From Burkholderiaceae bacterium (GTDB taxonomy: Bacteria > Pseudomonadota > Gammaproteobacteria > Burkholderiales > Burkholderiaceae_C), in the NCBI GenBank assembly GCA_023150375.1, contig JAKLLA010000002.1, forward strand, positions 310,001 through 374,000: a stretch of DNA of 64,000 nt. Direction: 5' to 3'. How positions within the stretch are numbered: position 1 is the stretch's first letter; each line of letters begins with the position of its first letter. Below are positions 8,252 to 15,929 of the stretch, piece after piece. A program made the translations under genes and the position numbers. Under the pieces are notes generated by a model that saw only the letters and a list, made by a program, of their open reading frames with translations, was not told the DNA's origin and did no database searches.

Positions 8252-8976
8252 GCTCGACCCAGAAACTCGCCGATGCCACGGGCATCGACACGGACGCCGT
8301 CGAACACGGCCGCACGACCAAGTCGGTGTACGTCTACGAGGCGCCGGTGCGCGCCTGGCACTGGCTCAACGCCCTGGCGATCACGGTGCTGGCGATCAGC
8401 GGCTACTTCATCGGCGCGCCGCTGCCCACCCAGCCGGGCGAGGCCAGCGAGCACTACCTGATGGGCTGGATCCGCTTCGCCCACTTCGCCGCGGCCTACA
8501 TCTTCGCCATCGGGCTGCTCGGCCGCCTGTACTGGGCCTTCGTCGGCAACCACCATGCGCGCGAGCTGTTCACGCTGCCGCTGTTCACCCCGGCCTACTG
8601 GCGCGAGGTGGGGGTGATGCTGAAGTGGTACGCCTTCCTGATCCCGCAGCCCAGCCAGTATGTCGGCCACAACCCGATGGCCCGGCTGGCGATGTTCTGC
8701 GGCTACTTCCTGTTCTCGATCTTCATGATCTGCACCGGCTTCGCGCTGTACGGCGAGGGCGCGCAGATGGGCTCCTGGCAGGAGGCGATGTTCGGCTGGG
8801 TCATCAGCGCCTTCGGCGGCAACAGCCAGGAGGTGCACACCTGGCACCGGATGGGCATGTGGGGCATGGTGATCTTCGTGACCCTGCACGTCTATGCCGC
8901 GATCCGCGAGGACATCATGGGTCGCCAGAGCATCGTCAGCACGATGATCTCGGGCTACCGCACCTTCAAGAAGTGA
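8248..8976 (+). CDS. hoxZ: Hydrogenase di-haem cytochrome b subunit
   Basis: A 242-residue integral membrane protein (HoxZ/HupC/HyaC) that anchors the HoxKG dimer and passes electrons to quinone. Hydrophobic segments occur near residues 30-50, 70-95, 145-165 and 200-220. Candidate haem histidines lie in VRAWHWLN, RFAHFAA, EVHTWHR and TLHVYAA. It follows hoxG after a 127-base spacer with a repeat and a coupled leader ORF. The start at 8248 is fixed by the family N-terminus (MSSTQK...VYVYEAPVRAWHW). Confidence 0.95.
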   Translation: MSSTQKLADATGIDTDAVEHGRTTKSVYVYEAPVRAWHWLNALAITVLAISGYFIGAPLPTQPGEASEHYLMGWIRFAHFAAAYIFAIGLLGRLYWAFVGNHHARELFTLPLFTPAYWREVGVMLKWYAFLIPQPSQYVGHNPMARLAMFCGYFLFSIFMICTGFALYGEGAQMGSWQEAMFGWVISAFGGNSQEVHTWHRMGMWGMVIFVTLHVYAAIREDIMGRQSIVSTMISGYRTFKK

Positions 8977-8989
8977 CGCCGCTGCGCCG

Positions 8990-9424
8990 ATGAGCCCCGC
9001 CGCCCGCGCCCGCCCGGAGGCCGAGCCCCGCACCTGGCCGACCCGGCCGCCCTGCGGCGTGCCGCTGCGCCGCCCGGTGCACCCGGGGCGGCTGCTCGAC
9101 CGGCTGGTGCTGGCGCCGCTGGCGATCAACCAGAGCGCCGCGGCGCGGCTGCTGGGCATCTCGCGCCGGCGTGTCAACGAGCTGGTGCTGGGCCAGCGGG
9201 CCATGTCGGCCGACACCGCGATCCGCTGCGCCCTGGCCTTCGGCTTGGACGCCGGCTTCTGGCTCGCCCAGCAGGCCCGCTGGGACAGCTGGCAGCACTG
9301 GCAGGCGATCTGCCGTGCGCAGCGCCGTGCCGCCGCTCGGCCGGTCGCGCGGGTGGCCCCCCCCTGCGCGCCCGAGCGCTGCGCCGCCGCCCGCGCCCCC
9401 CGGCCGCTGTCGGTCGGGGCCTGA
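8990..9424 (+). CDS. HigA-like helix-turn-helix protein inserted in the hox operon
   Basis: A 144-residue protein with a central HigA/VapI-type Xre HTH: RPVHPGRLLDRLVLAPL, then QSAAARLLGISRRRVNELVLGQRAMSADTAIRCALAFG and GFWLAQQARWD, which is the classic antidote pattern. The N- and C-terminal ends are Arg/Pro/Ala-rich extensions that make it longer than usual HigA proteins (about 100 residues). No HigB toxin gene is adjacent, so it may be a solitary antidote or a co-opted regulator. It sits 13 bases after hoxZ in the same direction and is not part of the standard hox gene order. A real gene is likely; its role is unknown. Confidence 0.65.
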   Translation: MSPAARARPEAEPRTWPTRPPCGVPLRRPVHPGRLLDRLVLAPLAINQSAAARLLGISRRRVNELVLGQRAMSADTAIRCALAFGLDAGFWLAQQARWDSWQHWQAICRAQRRAAARPVARVAPPCAPERCAAARAPRPLSVGA

Positions 9425-9453
9425 CCCCTCCTCCCCCTCCCCTTCCTCCTCCG

Positions 9454-10164
9454 ATGTCGAGCGACCTCCCGATGCGCCCCACCGCACCCTCGAGCGACTG
9501 CCACCCGGCGCGTGGCACCCTGGATCCGGACGACCGCATCGTCGTGCTGGGCATCGGCAACGTGCTCTGGGCCGACGAAGGCTTCGGCGTGCGCTGCGTC
9601 GAAGCGCTGCAGCAGCGCTGGTCCTTCGCGCCGCAGGTGCAGCTGATCGACGGCGGCACCCAGGGCCTGTACCTGATCCAGCATGTGCAGGCGGCACGCC
9701 GGCTGCTGATCCTCGACGCGGTGGACTACGGCCTGGCGCCCGGCACGCTGAAGCTGGTGGAGAACGACGAGGTGCCGCGCTTCCTCGGCGCGAAGAAGAT
9801 GAGCCTGCACCAGACCGGCTTCCAGGAGGTGCTGATGCTCTCGCAGCTGACCGGCCACTACCCCGAGGAGCTGCTGCTGATCGGCTGCCAGCCCGAGGAG
9901 CTGGAGGACTACGGCGGCAGCCTGCGCCCCTCGGTGCGGCTGGCGCTGGAGGACGCGCTGGCGCTGGCGGTGGACCGGCTGCGCGCCTGGGGCGCCGCAC
10001 CGCAGCCGCGGCCGGCCCCGCCCGACGCCCTGGAGGCGGTCACGCTGCCCACCCTGTCGCTGGCCGCCTACGAGGCCGGCCGGCCGAGCGCCGAGGCGGC
10101 CTGCCGGGTCGGCGACGAGCGCTTCCTGGTCACGCTGCCGCGCGCCGACGCGGCAGGCGCCTGA
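9454..10164 (+). CDS. hoxM: Hydrogenase maturation endopeptidase
   Basis: HoxM/HupD/HyaD family protease, 236 residues, which trims the C-terminal tail of HoxG after nickel insertion. Visible family features are VVLGIGNVLWADEGFGVR near residue 30 (with the nickel-sensing acidic residue in ADEGFG), IDGGTQGLYL, LDAVDYG and the later KKMSLHQTGFQEVL. The C-terminal 60 residues are an Ala/Pro-rich extension. An alternative ATG at 9472 would remove six residues. It lies in the normal place of the operon apart from the HTH gene in front of it. Confidence 0.93.
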   Translation: MSSDLPMRPTAPSSDCHPARGTLDPDDRIVVLGIGNVLWADEGFGVRCVEALQQRWSFAPQVQLIDGGTQGLYLIQHVQAARRLLILDAVDYGLAPGTLKLVENDEVPRFLGAKKMSLHQTGFQEVLMLSQLTGHYPEELLLIGCQPEELEDYGGSLRPSVRLALEDALALAVDRLRAWGAAPQPRPAPPDALEAVTLPTLSLAAYEAGRPSAEAACRVGDERFLVTLPRADAAGA

Positions 10165-10176
10165 AGGAGCGACGCG

Positions 10177-10512
10177 ATGTGCATCGGACTGCCCATGCAG
10201 GTGCGCAGCACGGCCCCCGGCCGGGCACGGGTGGAGGGACGCGGCGAGCAGCGCTGGGTGGACACCGCGCTGGTCGGCGAGGTGCAGCCGGGCGACTGGC
10301 TGCTGGTCTTCCTGGACGGCGCGCGCGAACGGCTCGACCCCGAGCGCGCCGCCGAGATCGACGCCACCCTGACGCTGCTCGGCGATGCGCTGCTGGGCCA
10401 CGCGGGCGACCCTGGCCACCCCGCGGCCGACCCCACCGCCAACCCCGGTTTTGCGCTGCCCTCGGCGATGAGCGCCGAGCAGCTCGCCGCGCTGACCGGT
10501 TCGGCGCGCTGA
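10177..10512 (+). CDS. hoxL: HypC-like hydrogenase chaperone HoxL/HupF
   Basis: A 111-residue member of the HypC/HupF family beginning MCIGLPMQV, where the second-residue cysteine is needed to hold the Fe(CN)2CO unit or the large subunit. HoxL is the version dedicated to the oxygen-tolerant membrane enzyme, and a separate hypC is present at 18403, as expected. The last 35 residues are a loosely conserved extension. AAGGAG is visible before the ATG; it lies 12 bases after hoxM. Confidence 0.9.
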   Translation: MCIGLPMQVRSTAPGRARVEGRGEQRWVDTALVGEVQPGDWLLVFLDGARERLDPERAAEIDATLTLLGDALLGHAGDPGHPAADPTANPGFALPSAMSAEQLAALTGSAR

Positions 10513-10567
10513 GCCCCTGCTTCGGCCACCCTGTCTCCCCCTCCCCCTGCCCTCACCGCCCCACCCC

Positions 10568-11008
10568 ATGAGCCTTGCCGACGCCCATCCCCTGCTGCAG
10601 CGCCTGGTGCAGCAGTTCGACGCTGCCTGGATCACCCCCGACACCCTGGCCGACTGGGCCGATGGCCCCGGCGACCGGGTGCTGCTGCTGGCCGGCGACC
10701 CGGTGCGCTTCCCCGAGGGCCTGGACGTGGCCGTGGTGCTGCCCGAGCTGCAGCGCGCCCACGGCGGGCGCTTCACCCTCGCGGTGGCCGACCCGGCGCA
10801 CGAGGACGCCCTGGCACGCCGCTGGGGCAGCAACCGCTGGCCGGCGCTGGTCTTCCTGCGCGACGGCGGCTATGTCGGCGTGCTGGCCGGCATGCACGAC
10901 TGGACCGACTACGTCGAGCGCGTGGGCGAACTGCTGGCCGCACCGGTGGTGCGCGCCCCCACGGTGGGCATCCCGGTGGTGGCCGCCGCGTCCGGCAGCT
11001 GCCACTGA
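10568..11008 (+). CDS. hoxO: Thioredoxin-fold hydrogenase chaperone HoxO/HupG
   Basis: A 146-residue protein of the HyaE/HupG/HoxO family, with a thioredoxin-like fold lacking a CxxC pair (VLPELQRAHGGRFTLAVAD, then RWGSNRWPALVFLRDGGYVGVL and DWTDYV). In related bacteria it binds the HoxK Tat signal and protects the small subunit during cluster assembly before export. Position between hoxL and hoxQ matches the standard order. Confidence 0.9.
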   Translation: MSLADAHPLLQRLVQQFDAAWITPDTLADWADGPGDRVLLLAGDPVRFPEGLDVAVVLPELQRAHGGRFTLAVADPAHEDALARRWGSNRWPALVFLRDGGYVGVLAGMHDWTDYVERVGELLAAPVVRAPTVGIPVVAAASGSCH

Positions 11009-11069
11009 GTCCGCCCCCCCGCCCCAGCCCACCCGAACGCCCGCCGGCGTCGCCCAGCCTCTGCCCGCC

Positions 11070-11969
11070 ATGAACCTGCCCTTCGACCCCAAGCCCTTCC
11101 CGATTCCCGTGGTCGCCCTCGGCGCCGGCAGCCAGGCCGACGAGGACGGCCTGGACTACCTCAGCATGCCCCAGGGCATGGCCACCTTCCAGGCCCCGCC
11201 GCTGCCCGAACCCGAGGAACTGGCCGGCCACGAGCCGGTGGTGCAGCTGCTGCGCGAGGTGCTCGCCCGCCTGCAGGCCCGTCTGCGCGGCGAGGCGGTG
11301 GCGCCGGTGCCGCTGGAGGGTCTGAGCGCCGCGGACCTGACCCTGCTGGCCCAGCTGCTCGGCGAAGGCGAGGTCAGCGCCCAGGTGCTGGCCGAGCCCG
11401 GTGCCCCCGGCCGCCGCGATCTGCGCGCCCGGGTGCGGGTGCAGGAATCGGTGTTCGCCGGCGTCTGGCGCGTCGTCGAGCAGCTCGACGACGGCAGCAC
11501 GCGCGACCAGATCGAGGTCGGCCCGGCCCCCGCCGTGCTGCGCCTGGCCGCGCGCGAGGACGCCGCCCCGGCCGCCGCGCCGCTGCAGCCGCTGCCCCCG
11601 GGCGTGCTGAACGCGCCGGCCGTGCTGGCCGAACTGGCCGAGCACCGCCGGCACTGGCGCAGCGGCCGGCGCGCCGAGGTGGTCAACCTGAGCCTGCTGC
11701 CGGTGAGCCCCGAGGACATCGCCTACATCGACCACCAGCTCGGCACCGGCCGGGTGGTGATCCTCTCGCGCGGCTACGGCAATTGCCGCATCACCGACAC
11801 CCGCGTGGACCACACCTGGCGGGTGGTCTACTACAACTCGCAGGACGCGGTGATCCTGAACTCGGTCGAGGTGGTCGATCTGCCCGAGGTGGCCTGCGCC
11901 GCCGCGGAGGACCTGGCCGACTCGGCCGAGCGCCTGGCCGAGGTGCTGCAGTGGGTGCAGCAGGGCTGA
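11070..11969 (+). CDS. hoxQ: Hydrogenase small-subunit maturation protein HoxQ/HupH
   Basis: A 299-residue HyaF/HupH/HoxQ family protein that works with HoxO on the immature small subunit. It starts MNLPFDPKPFPIPVVALG and ends with the conserved block in which VVILSRGYGNCRITDT and WRVVYYNSQD are recognisable. The start at 11070 is chosen by the family N-terminus; the reading frame is open further upstream but overlaps hoxO. The next gene starts four bases after its stop. Confidence 0.92.
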   Translation: MNLPFDPKPFPIPVVALGAGSQADEDGLDYLSMPQGMATFQAPPLPEPEELAGHEPVVQLLREVLARLQARLRGEAVAPVPLEGLSAADLTLLAQLLGEGEVSAQVLAEPGAPGRRDLRARVRVQESVFAGVWRVVEQLDDGSTRDQIEVGPAPAVLRLAAREDAAPAAAPLQPLPPGVLNAPAVLAELAEHRRHWRSGRRAEVVNLSLLPVSPEDIAYIDHQLGTGRVVILSRGYGNCRITDTRVDHTWRVVYYNSQDAVILNSVEVVDLPEVACAAAEDLADSAERLAEVLQWVQQG

Positions 11970-11973
11970 ACCT

Positions 11974-12234
11974 GTGAACGAACCGGCCTCGCGCACGCAC
12001 ATGGACGCCCCCGACCGCCCCCTCACCTTCGAAGGCAGCTACCTCGGCGACGCCGCCCGGCTGCCTCCCGATGCCCGCCTCGAGTGCAAGATCTGCTGGT
12101 GGGTCTACGATCCGGCCCAGGGCGACGACGTCTGGCAGATCGCACCGGGCACACCCTTCACGGCCCTGCCGCCGCACTGGCGCTGCCCGCAGTGCGACGG
12201 CGCGGCCGAGCAGTTCATGGTGCTGAAAGACTGA
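11974..12234 (+). CDS. hoxR: Rubredoxin-like protein HoxR/HupI
   Basis: An 86-residue rubredoxin-like protein with two CxxC knuckles, CKICWWVYDP and CPQC, that bind one iron. HoxR is needed for a correctly formed proximal cluster of the oxygen-tolerant enzyme under air. The longer start (GTG at 11974) lies four bases after hoxQ; an ATG at 12001 gives a 77-residue protein and is equally plausible. It keeps its place in the standard operon. Confidence 0.9.
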   Translation: MNEPASRTHMDAPDRPLTFEGSYLGDAARLPPDARLECKICWWVYDPAQGDDVWQIAPGTPFTALPPHWRCPQCDGAAEQFMVLKD

Positions 12235-12286
12235 CCCCCCTGCCCGACTGTCCCCCTGCCCCGCCGACCGTTCCTCCGAGCGCCCC

Positions 12287-12886
12287 ATGTCGACCCTGCC
12301 CGACCGCATCGATGCCCTGGAAAGTGCCTTCCGGCACATCGCCGCCACGCGCATGCGCGGGCTGCCGCTGCTGCACGCGCCGCTGCAGGTGCAGGCAGTG
12401 GGCTTCGCGCCGGCCGGGGCCGGCTGGGCGCTGGGCGTGCTGGTCACGCCCTGGTTCATGAACCTGCTGCGCCTGCCGCTGCAGCCGCTGGTCGCCTTGC
12501 CGACGGCGCTGCCGACATCGCCGGCGCCAGCCGCCACGCCCGCCTGCCTGGCGATCGGCCAGGACGGCGTGCGCGAGATCGGCGGCGAATCGCTGCACTT
12601 CATCGGCGCCCACGAGCCGCGCCTGGGCCACTACGAAGTCTGCTCGCTGTTCTCGCCGATGTTCCAGTTCGTCGACCAGGCCGCCGCCGTGGCCACCGCC
12701 CATGAAGTCCTGCGGCTGCTGCGCCAGCCGGCGGCCCCGCCTCAGCCGGAACGCCGCGCGGCGCCGCCCCTGCCGGCGTTGCCGGCGTCGCCCGCAGCAG
12801 CGTCCGCCGCGCCCGAGTCGGCGCCGCAGCCAGCCCCCCACCCCCAGCGCCGCGGTCTGCTGTTCGGCCGACTGCGGGCGACCTGA
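12287..12886 (+). CDS. hoxT: HybE-family hydrogenase chaperone HoxT/HupJ
   Basis: A 199-residue HupJ/HoxT protein (HybE family). The core shows MRGLPLLHAPLQVQAVGF, GVLVTPWFMNLLRLPL and FSPMFQFVDQAAAVATAHEVL. After this a Pro/Ala-rich linker leads to the terminal RRGLLFGRLR, which resembles the family end motif. It takes part in late maturation of the small subunit under oxygen. The linker (about residues 145-185) is longer than usual. Confidence 0.88.
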   Translation: MSTLPDRIDALESAFRHIAATRMRGLPLLHAPLQVQAVGFAPAGAGWALGVLVTPWFMNLLRLPLQPLVALPTALPTSPAPAATPACLAIGQDGVREIGGESLHFIGAHEPRLGHYEVCSLFSPMFQFVDQAAAVATAHEVLRLLRQPAAPPQPERRAAPPLPALPASPAAASAAPESAPQPAPHPQRRGLLFGRLRAT

Positions 12887-12930
12887 GACCCTGTGAACGC
12901 GCCCGCCGACCGGCCGCCGCCACCGCCGCC

Positions 12931-14223
12931 GTGAGACAGCCTCCCCCCCTGCCCCCTGCCCTGCACAAGGCCCCGCCAGCGGCCGTGCCGCCCGCGCGCG
13001 CCGACCTGGCCGGACGGCTGCGCCTGTGCATCGGCCCGGGTCCGGCCATTGCCAGCCACCGGCCCGAGTGGGTGCCCCGGCTGGCGCCCGGACGCCGCGC
13101 CGACGACCTGCCCCCCCTGCTGGGCAGCCTGCACAGCCTGTGCAGCCAGGCCCACCGCCTGACCGCCCGGGCCGCGGTCGCAGCCGCCCGCGGCCAGGCC
13201 GATGCCGCCCAGGACGCCGAATCCGCCCAGGCGCTGCGGCTGGCCACGGCGCGTGACCAGGCCATGCGGCTGGCGCACGACTGGCCGCGCCAGCTGCCCG
13301 GCGGCTCGGCCGAGCCGCTGGACGCCGACGGCGCCACCGCCGTCAGCGCGATGCTGCTGCGCAGCTGCCCGCTCTGGCGCCCGGACGACAGCGACACGGA
13401 CCGCCTGGCCGCCCTGCCCGACTGGCTGGCGCACCAGTGGCTGGGCATGGCCCCGTCGGACTGGCTGCAGCGCTTCGACGCCGACCCTGCCGGCTGGCCG
13501 CTCGACTGGGCCCGCGCCGGCAGCGCCCGGGCCGATCGGCGCAGTGCCTGGCTGCCCCGCCTGCTCGGGCGACAGCTCGACGACGGCGCAGCCGGCGCCC
13601 TGCAGCTGGCCACGCCGGGGCCGACCCCCGGCCTGCTCGACGGTGCCCCCGCCGAGCTGGCCGAGCGCCTGGCCACCCTGGCCAGGGCCCTCGAGACCGA
13701 GCCCGGCTTCTGGCAGGCCCCGCACCTGGACGGCCAGGCCCTGGACAGCGGCCCCTGGAACCGCCGCCACGATCCGCTGCGCGGCAGCGCCGCCACGGCC
13801 CGCGCAGCGAGCCCCGGCATGGCCACCGCCTGGGGCCGGCTGCTGGCCCGGCTGGTCGACCTGCTGCGCCTGGCCGACCCGGGCGGCGAGACCTGGCTGC
13901 ACCGCCAGGCCCTGGCCCTGGACGGCCGCGCCGGCATCGCCGCCACCGAGATGGCGCGCGGCGTGCTGCTGCACTGGGTGCGCCTGGACGAGGACGGCCA
14001 GCGCGTCGCCGCCTGCCGGGTGCTCGCGCCCACCGAGTGGAACTTCCACCCCGAGGGCACCCTGGCACGCGCGCTGGCGGGCCTGGACCCCCACGATGCC
14101 GGGCGCAGCCGCCGCGCCGCCACCCGGCTGGCGGTGGCCTTCGACCCCTGCGTGGACTTCGACATCGCCGTGTCGGGCGACCGCCGTGCCGGCGCAGCCC
14201 CCCGGGAGCCCTGCGATGCATGA
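12931..14223 (+). CDS. hoxV: Hydrogenase maturation protein HoxV/HupK
   Basis: A 430-residue HupK/HoxV-like protein, thought to act as a scaffold during Fe(CN)2CO transfer to HoxG and distantly related to hydrogenase large subunits. The C-terminal half has AATEMARGVLLHWVRLD and VLAPTEWNFHPEGTLARAL, ending FDPCVDFDI, echoing the large-subunit DPCxxC region. Translation probably starts at the GTG at 12931; no better ATG is present. The end overlaps hypA by eight bases. Confidence 0.88.
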   Translation: MRQPPPLPPALHKAPPAAVPPARADLAGRLRLCIGPGPAIASHRPEWVPRLAPGRRADDLPPLLGSLHSLCSQAHRLTARAAVAAARGQADAAQDAESAQALRLATARDQAMRLAHDWPRQLPGGSAEPLDADGATAVSAMLLRSCPLWRPDDSDTDRLAALPDWLAHQWLGMAPSDWLQRFDADPAGWPLDWARAGSARADRRSAWLPRLLGRQLDDGAAGALQLATPGPTPGLLDGAPAELAERLATLARALETEPGFWQAPHLDGQALDSGPWNRRHDPLRGSAATARAASPGMATAWGRLLARLVDLLRLADPGGETWLHRQALALDGRAGIAATEMARGVLLHWVRLDEDGQRVAACRVLAPTEWNFHPEGTLARALAGLDPHDAGRSRRAATRLAVAFDPCVDFDIAVSGDRRAGAAPREPCDA

Positions 14224-14683
14224 ACTCAGCCTGGCCGGCGGCATCCTGCGCGTGGTCGAGGACGCCGCCGCGCGCGAACGCTTTCGCCGCGTCGCGCAAC
14301 TGCACCTGGAGGCCGGCGCGCTCTCCGGCGTGGACCTGCACGCCCTGCGCTTCGCCCTCGAGGCGATCGCCCCGGGCAGCCTGCTCGAGGGCGCCGAGAT
14401 CCGCATCGACGCGCCGCCCGGCTCCGCCTGGTGCCTGGCCTGCGGCACGACGGTCGAGATCCAGAGCCGCGCCGACCCCTGCCCGCTCTGCGGCGGTCAC
14501 CAGCTCCAGCCCACCGGCGGCACCGAGCTGCGCGTGGTCGACCTGATCGTGCACGACACGAATGAGGCCCCCAGGTCCGGGCCCGAGGCCCAGCCCGCCC
14601 CCCGAGGGGGTTCGAGCGGCCCGGCAGAGCCGGATCCGCCCGAGCCGGCCCAGCCCCCCGCTGCGGCGAGCCAGCCCCCCTGA
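14216..14683 (+). CDS. hypA: Nickel-delivery protein HypA with a repeat-derived tail
   Basis: HypA delivers Ni2+ to the hydrogenase large subunit with HypB. The first about 115 residues are normal: MHELSLAGGIL (nickel-binding His2), EAGALSGVD, and the zinc site CLACGT...CPLCGG. After LRVVDLIVHDT the protein runs on for roughly 40 Pro/Ser/Gly-rich residues encoded by a dispersed intergenic repeat (14560-14690), so it is 155 residues instead of the usual about 115. The tail is probably dispensable. It overlaps hoxV and is followed by hypB after 21 bases. Confidence 0.92.
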   Translation: MHELSLAGGILRVVEDAAARERFRRVAQLHLEAGALSGVDLHALRFALEAIAPGSLLEGAEIRIDAPPGSAWCLACGTTVEIQSRADPCPLCGGHQLQPTGGTELRVVDLIVHDTNEAPRSGPEAQPAPRGGSSGPAEPDPPEPAQPPAAASQPP

Positions 14684-14690
14684 TTTCTGC
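14560..14690 (+). repeat. Dispersed GC-rich repeat inside the hypA 3' end
   Basis: This stretch contains CCCCCCGAGGGGG and CCGGCAGAGCCGGATCCGC (14621-14639). The latter recurs exactly at 56748-56766 before hoxB. It has the look of a Burkholderiales intergenic repeat and extends the hypA reading frame. Confidence 0.55.
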
Positions 14691-14704
14691 CCAAGGAGTT
14701 CCCC

Positions 14705-15907
14705 ATGTGTGTCGTTTGCGGATGTGCCACCGGCACCCCGGGCGCCCAGCCCTCCACCGCCCACTCGCAGGATCCTGCCCATGCCCATGCTCATGAGCAC
14801 CGCCACGCGGACGGCGTGGTGCACCGCCACGCCCACCACCACCCTGAGCACGACACGCGCCACGGGCATGCGCACGGCCACGACCCCGCGCACCCCCATC
14901 ATGACCACGCCCACGCTCACGAGCATGACCACAGCGAGGTGATCCGCCCCGACGGCGCGCCGCAGGTGGACGCCGCCACCGGCGACCTGCACTACGGCGC
15001 CGGCAGCGCGCGCGTCTCGGTGCCCGGCATGAGCCAGGCGCGGGCGATCAAGATCGAGATGGACGTGCTCGGCGCCAACAACCGCATCGCCGACCAGAAC
15101 CGCGCCCACTTCGCCGCGCACGACGTGGTGGCCTACAACCTGGTCTCCAGCCCGGGATCGGGCAAGACGACGCTGCTGTGCGCCACCATCGAGGCGCTCA
15201 AGGCCCGTGCACCACAGCTGCCGGTGGCGGTGATCGAGGGCGACCAGCAGACCAGCCACGACGCCGACCGCATCCGCGCCACCGGCGCCCCGGCCATCCA
15301 GGTCAACACCGGTAAGGGCTGCCACCTGGACGCGCCGATGGTGGCCGACGCCTTCGGCCGCCTGTCGCTGCACGGCCATGTGCATGCTGCCGAGCAGGCC
15401 CACGGGCACGCGCATGCGCACACCCACGCGGATGGCTCGGTGCATGTGCATGAGCACAGCCACGACCATGAACATGGTCACAGCCATGCGGCGGACCACG
15501 GCCCGGGCGCGCTGCTCTTCATCGAGAACGTCGGCAACCTGGTCTGCCCCGCGATGTGGGACCTGGGCGAGCGCGCCAAGGTGGCCATCCTCTCGGTGAC
15601 CGAGGGCGAGGACAAGCCGATCAAGTACCCGGACATGTTCGCCGCGGCGAAGCTGATGCTGCTCAACAAGGTGGACCTGCTGCCGCACCTGGACTTCGAC
15701 GTGGCGAAGTGCATCGACTACGCCCGGCGCGTCAACCCGGGCATCGAGGTGCTGCTGGTCTCGGCCAAGAGCGGCCAGGGCATGGACGCCTGGCTGGACT
15801 GGCTCCTGCAGGGCGACCAGCCGGCACTGTCGCCCGAAGCCGCCGAGCTGGCCCGGCTGCGCGCGCGCATCGCCGAGCTGGAAGCGCAGCTCGCCGCCAA
15901 GGGCTGA
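14705..15907 (+). CDS. hypB: GTPase HypB with two histidine-rich regions
   Basis: HypB is the SIMIBI-class GTPase that stores nickel and drives its delivery with HypA. The 400-residue protein opens MCVVCGC, followed by a His-rich stretch to about residue 77. The G domain carries the P-loop [35 protein letters not shown] and the base-recognition NKVD. Unusually, a second His-rich insertion of about 40 residues (near 225-265) splits the G domain between the GKGCHLD region and ENVGNLVCP. The C-terminus ends in a short Glu/Leu/Ala coiled-coil-like helix. AAGGAG precedes the ATG. Confidence 0.96.
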   Translation: MCVVCGCATGTPGAQPSTAHSQDPAHAHAHEHRHADGVVHRHAHHHPEHDTRHGHAHGHDPAHPHHDHAHAHEHDHSEVIRPDGAPQVDAATGDLHYGAGSARVSVPGMSQARAIKIEMDVLGANNRIADQNRAHFAAHDVVAYNLVSSPGSGKTTLLCATIEALKARAPQLPVAVIEGDQQTSHDADRIRATGAPAIQVNTGKGCHLDAPMVADAFGRLSLHGHVHAAEQAHGHAHAHTHADGSVHVHEHSHDHEHGHSHAADHGPGALLFIENVGNLVCPAMWDLGERAKVAILSVTEGEDKPIKYPDMFAAAKLMLLNKVDLLPHLDFDVAKCIDYARRVNPGIEVLLVSAKSGQGMDAWLDWLLQGDQPALSPEAAELARLRARIAELEAQLAAKG

Positions 15908-15929
15908 GCCCCTCCCGGGCCCTGCGACG

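Noticed and set aside
4920-8321. An 1133-residue open frame on the minus strand opposite hoxK, hoxG and the start of hoxZ
   Set aside because: It is the mirror of certain hydrogenase genes; its product is a Leu/Val/His/Arg-rich chance sequence caused by high-GC codon use on the other strand.
9171-10571. A 466-residue forward frame spanning the HTH gene and hoxM
   Set aside because: It runs in another frame than HTH, hoxM and hoxL, each of which shows family motifs.
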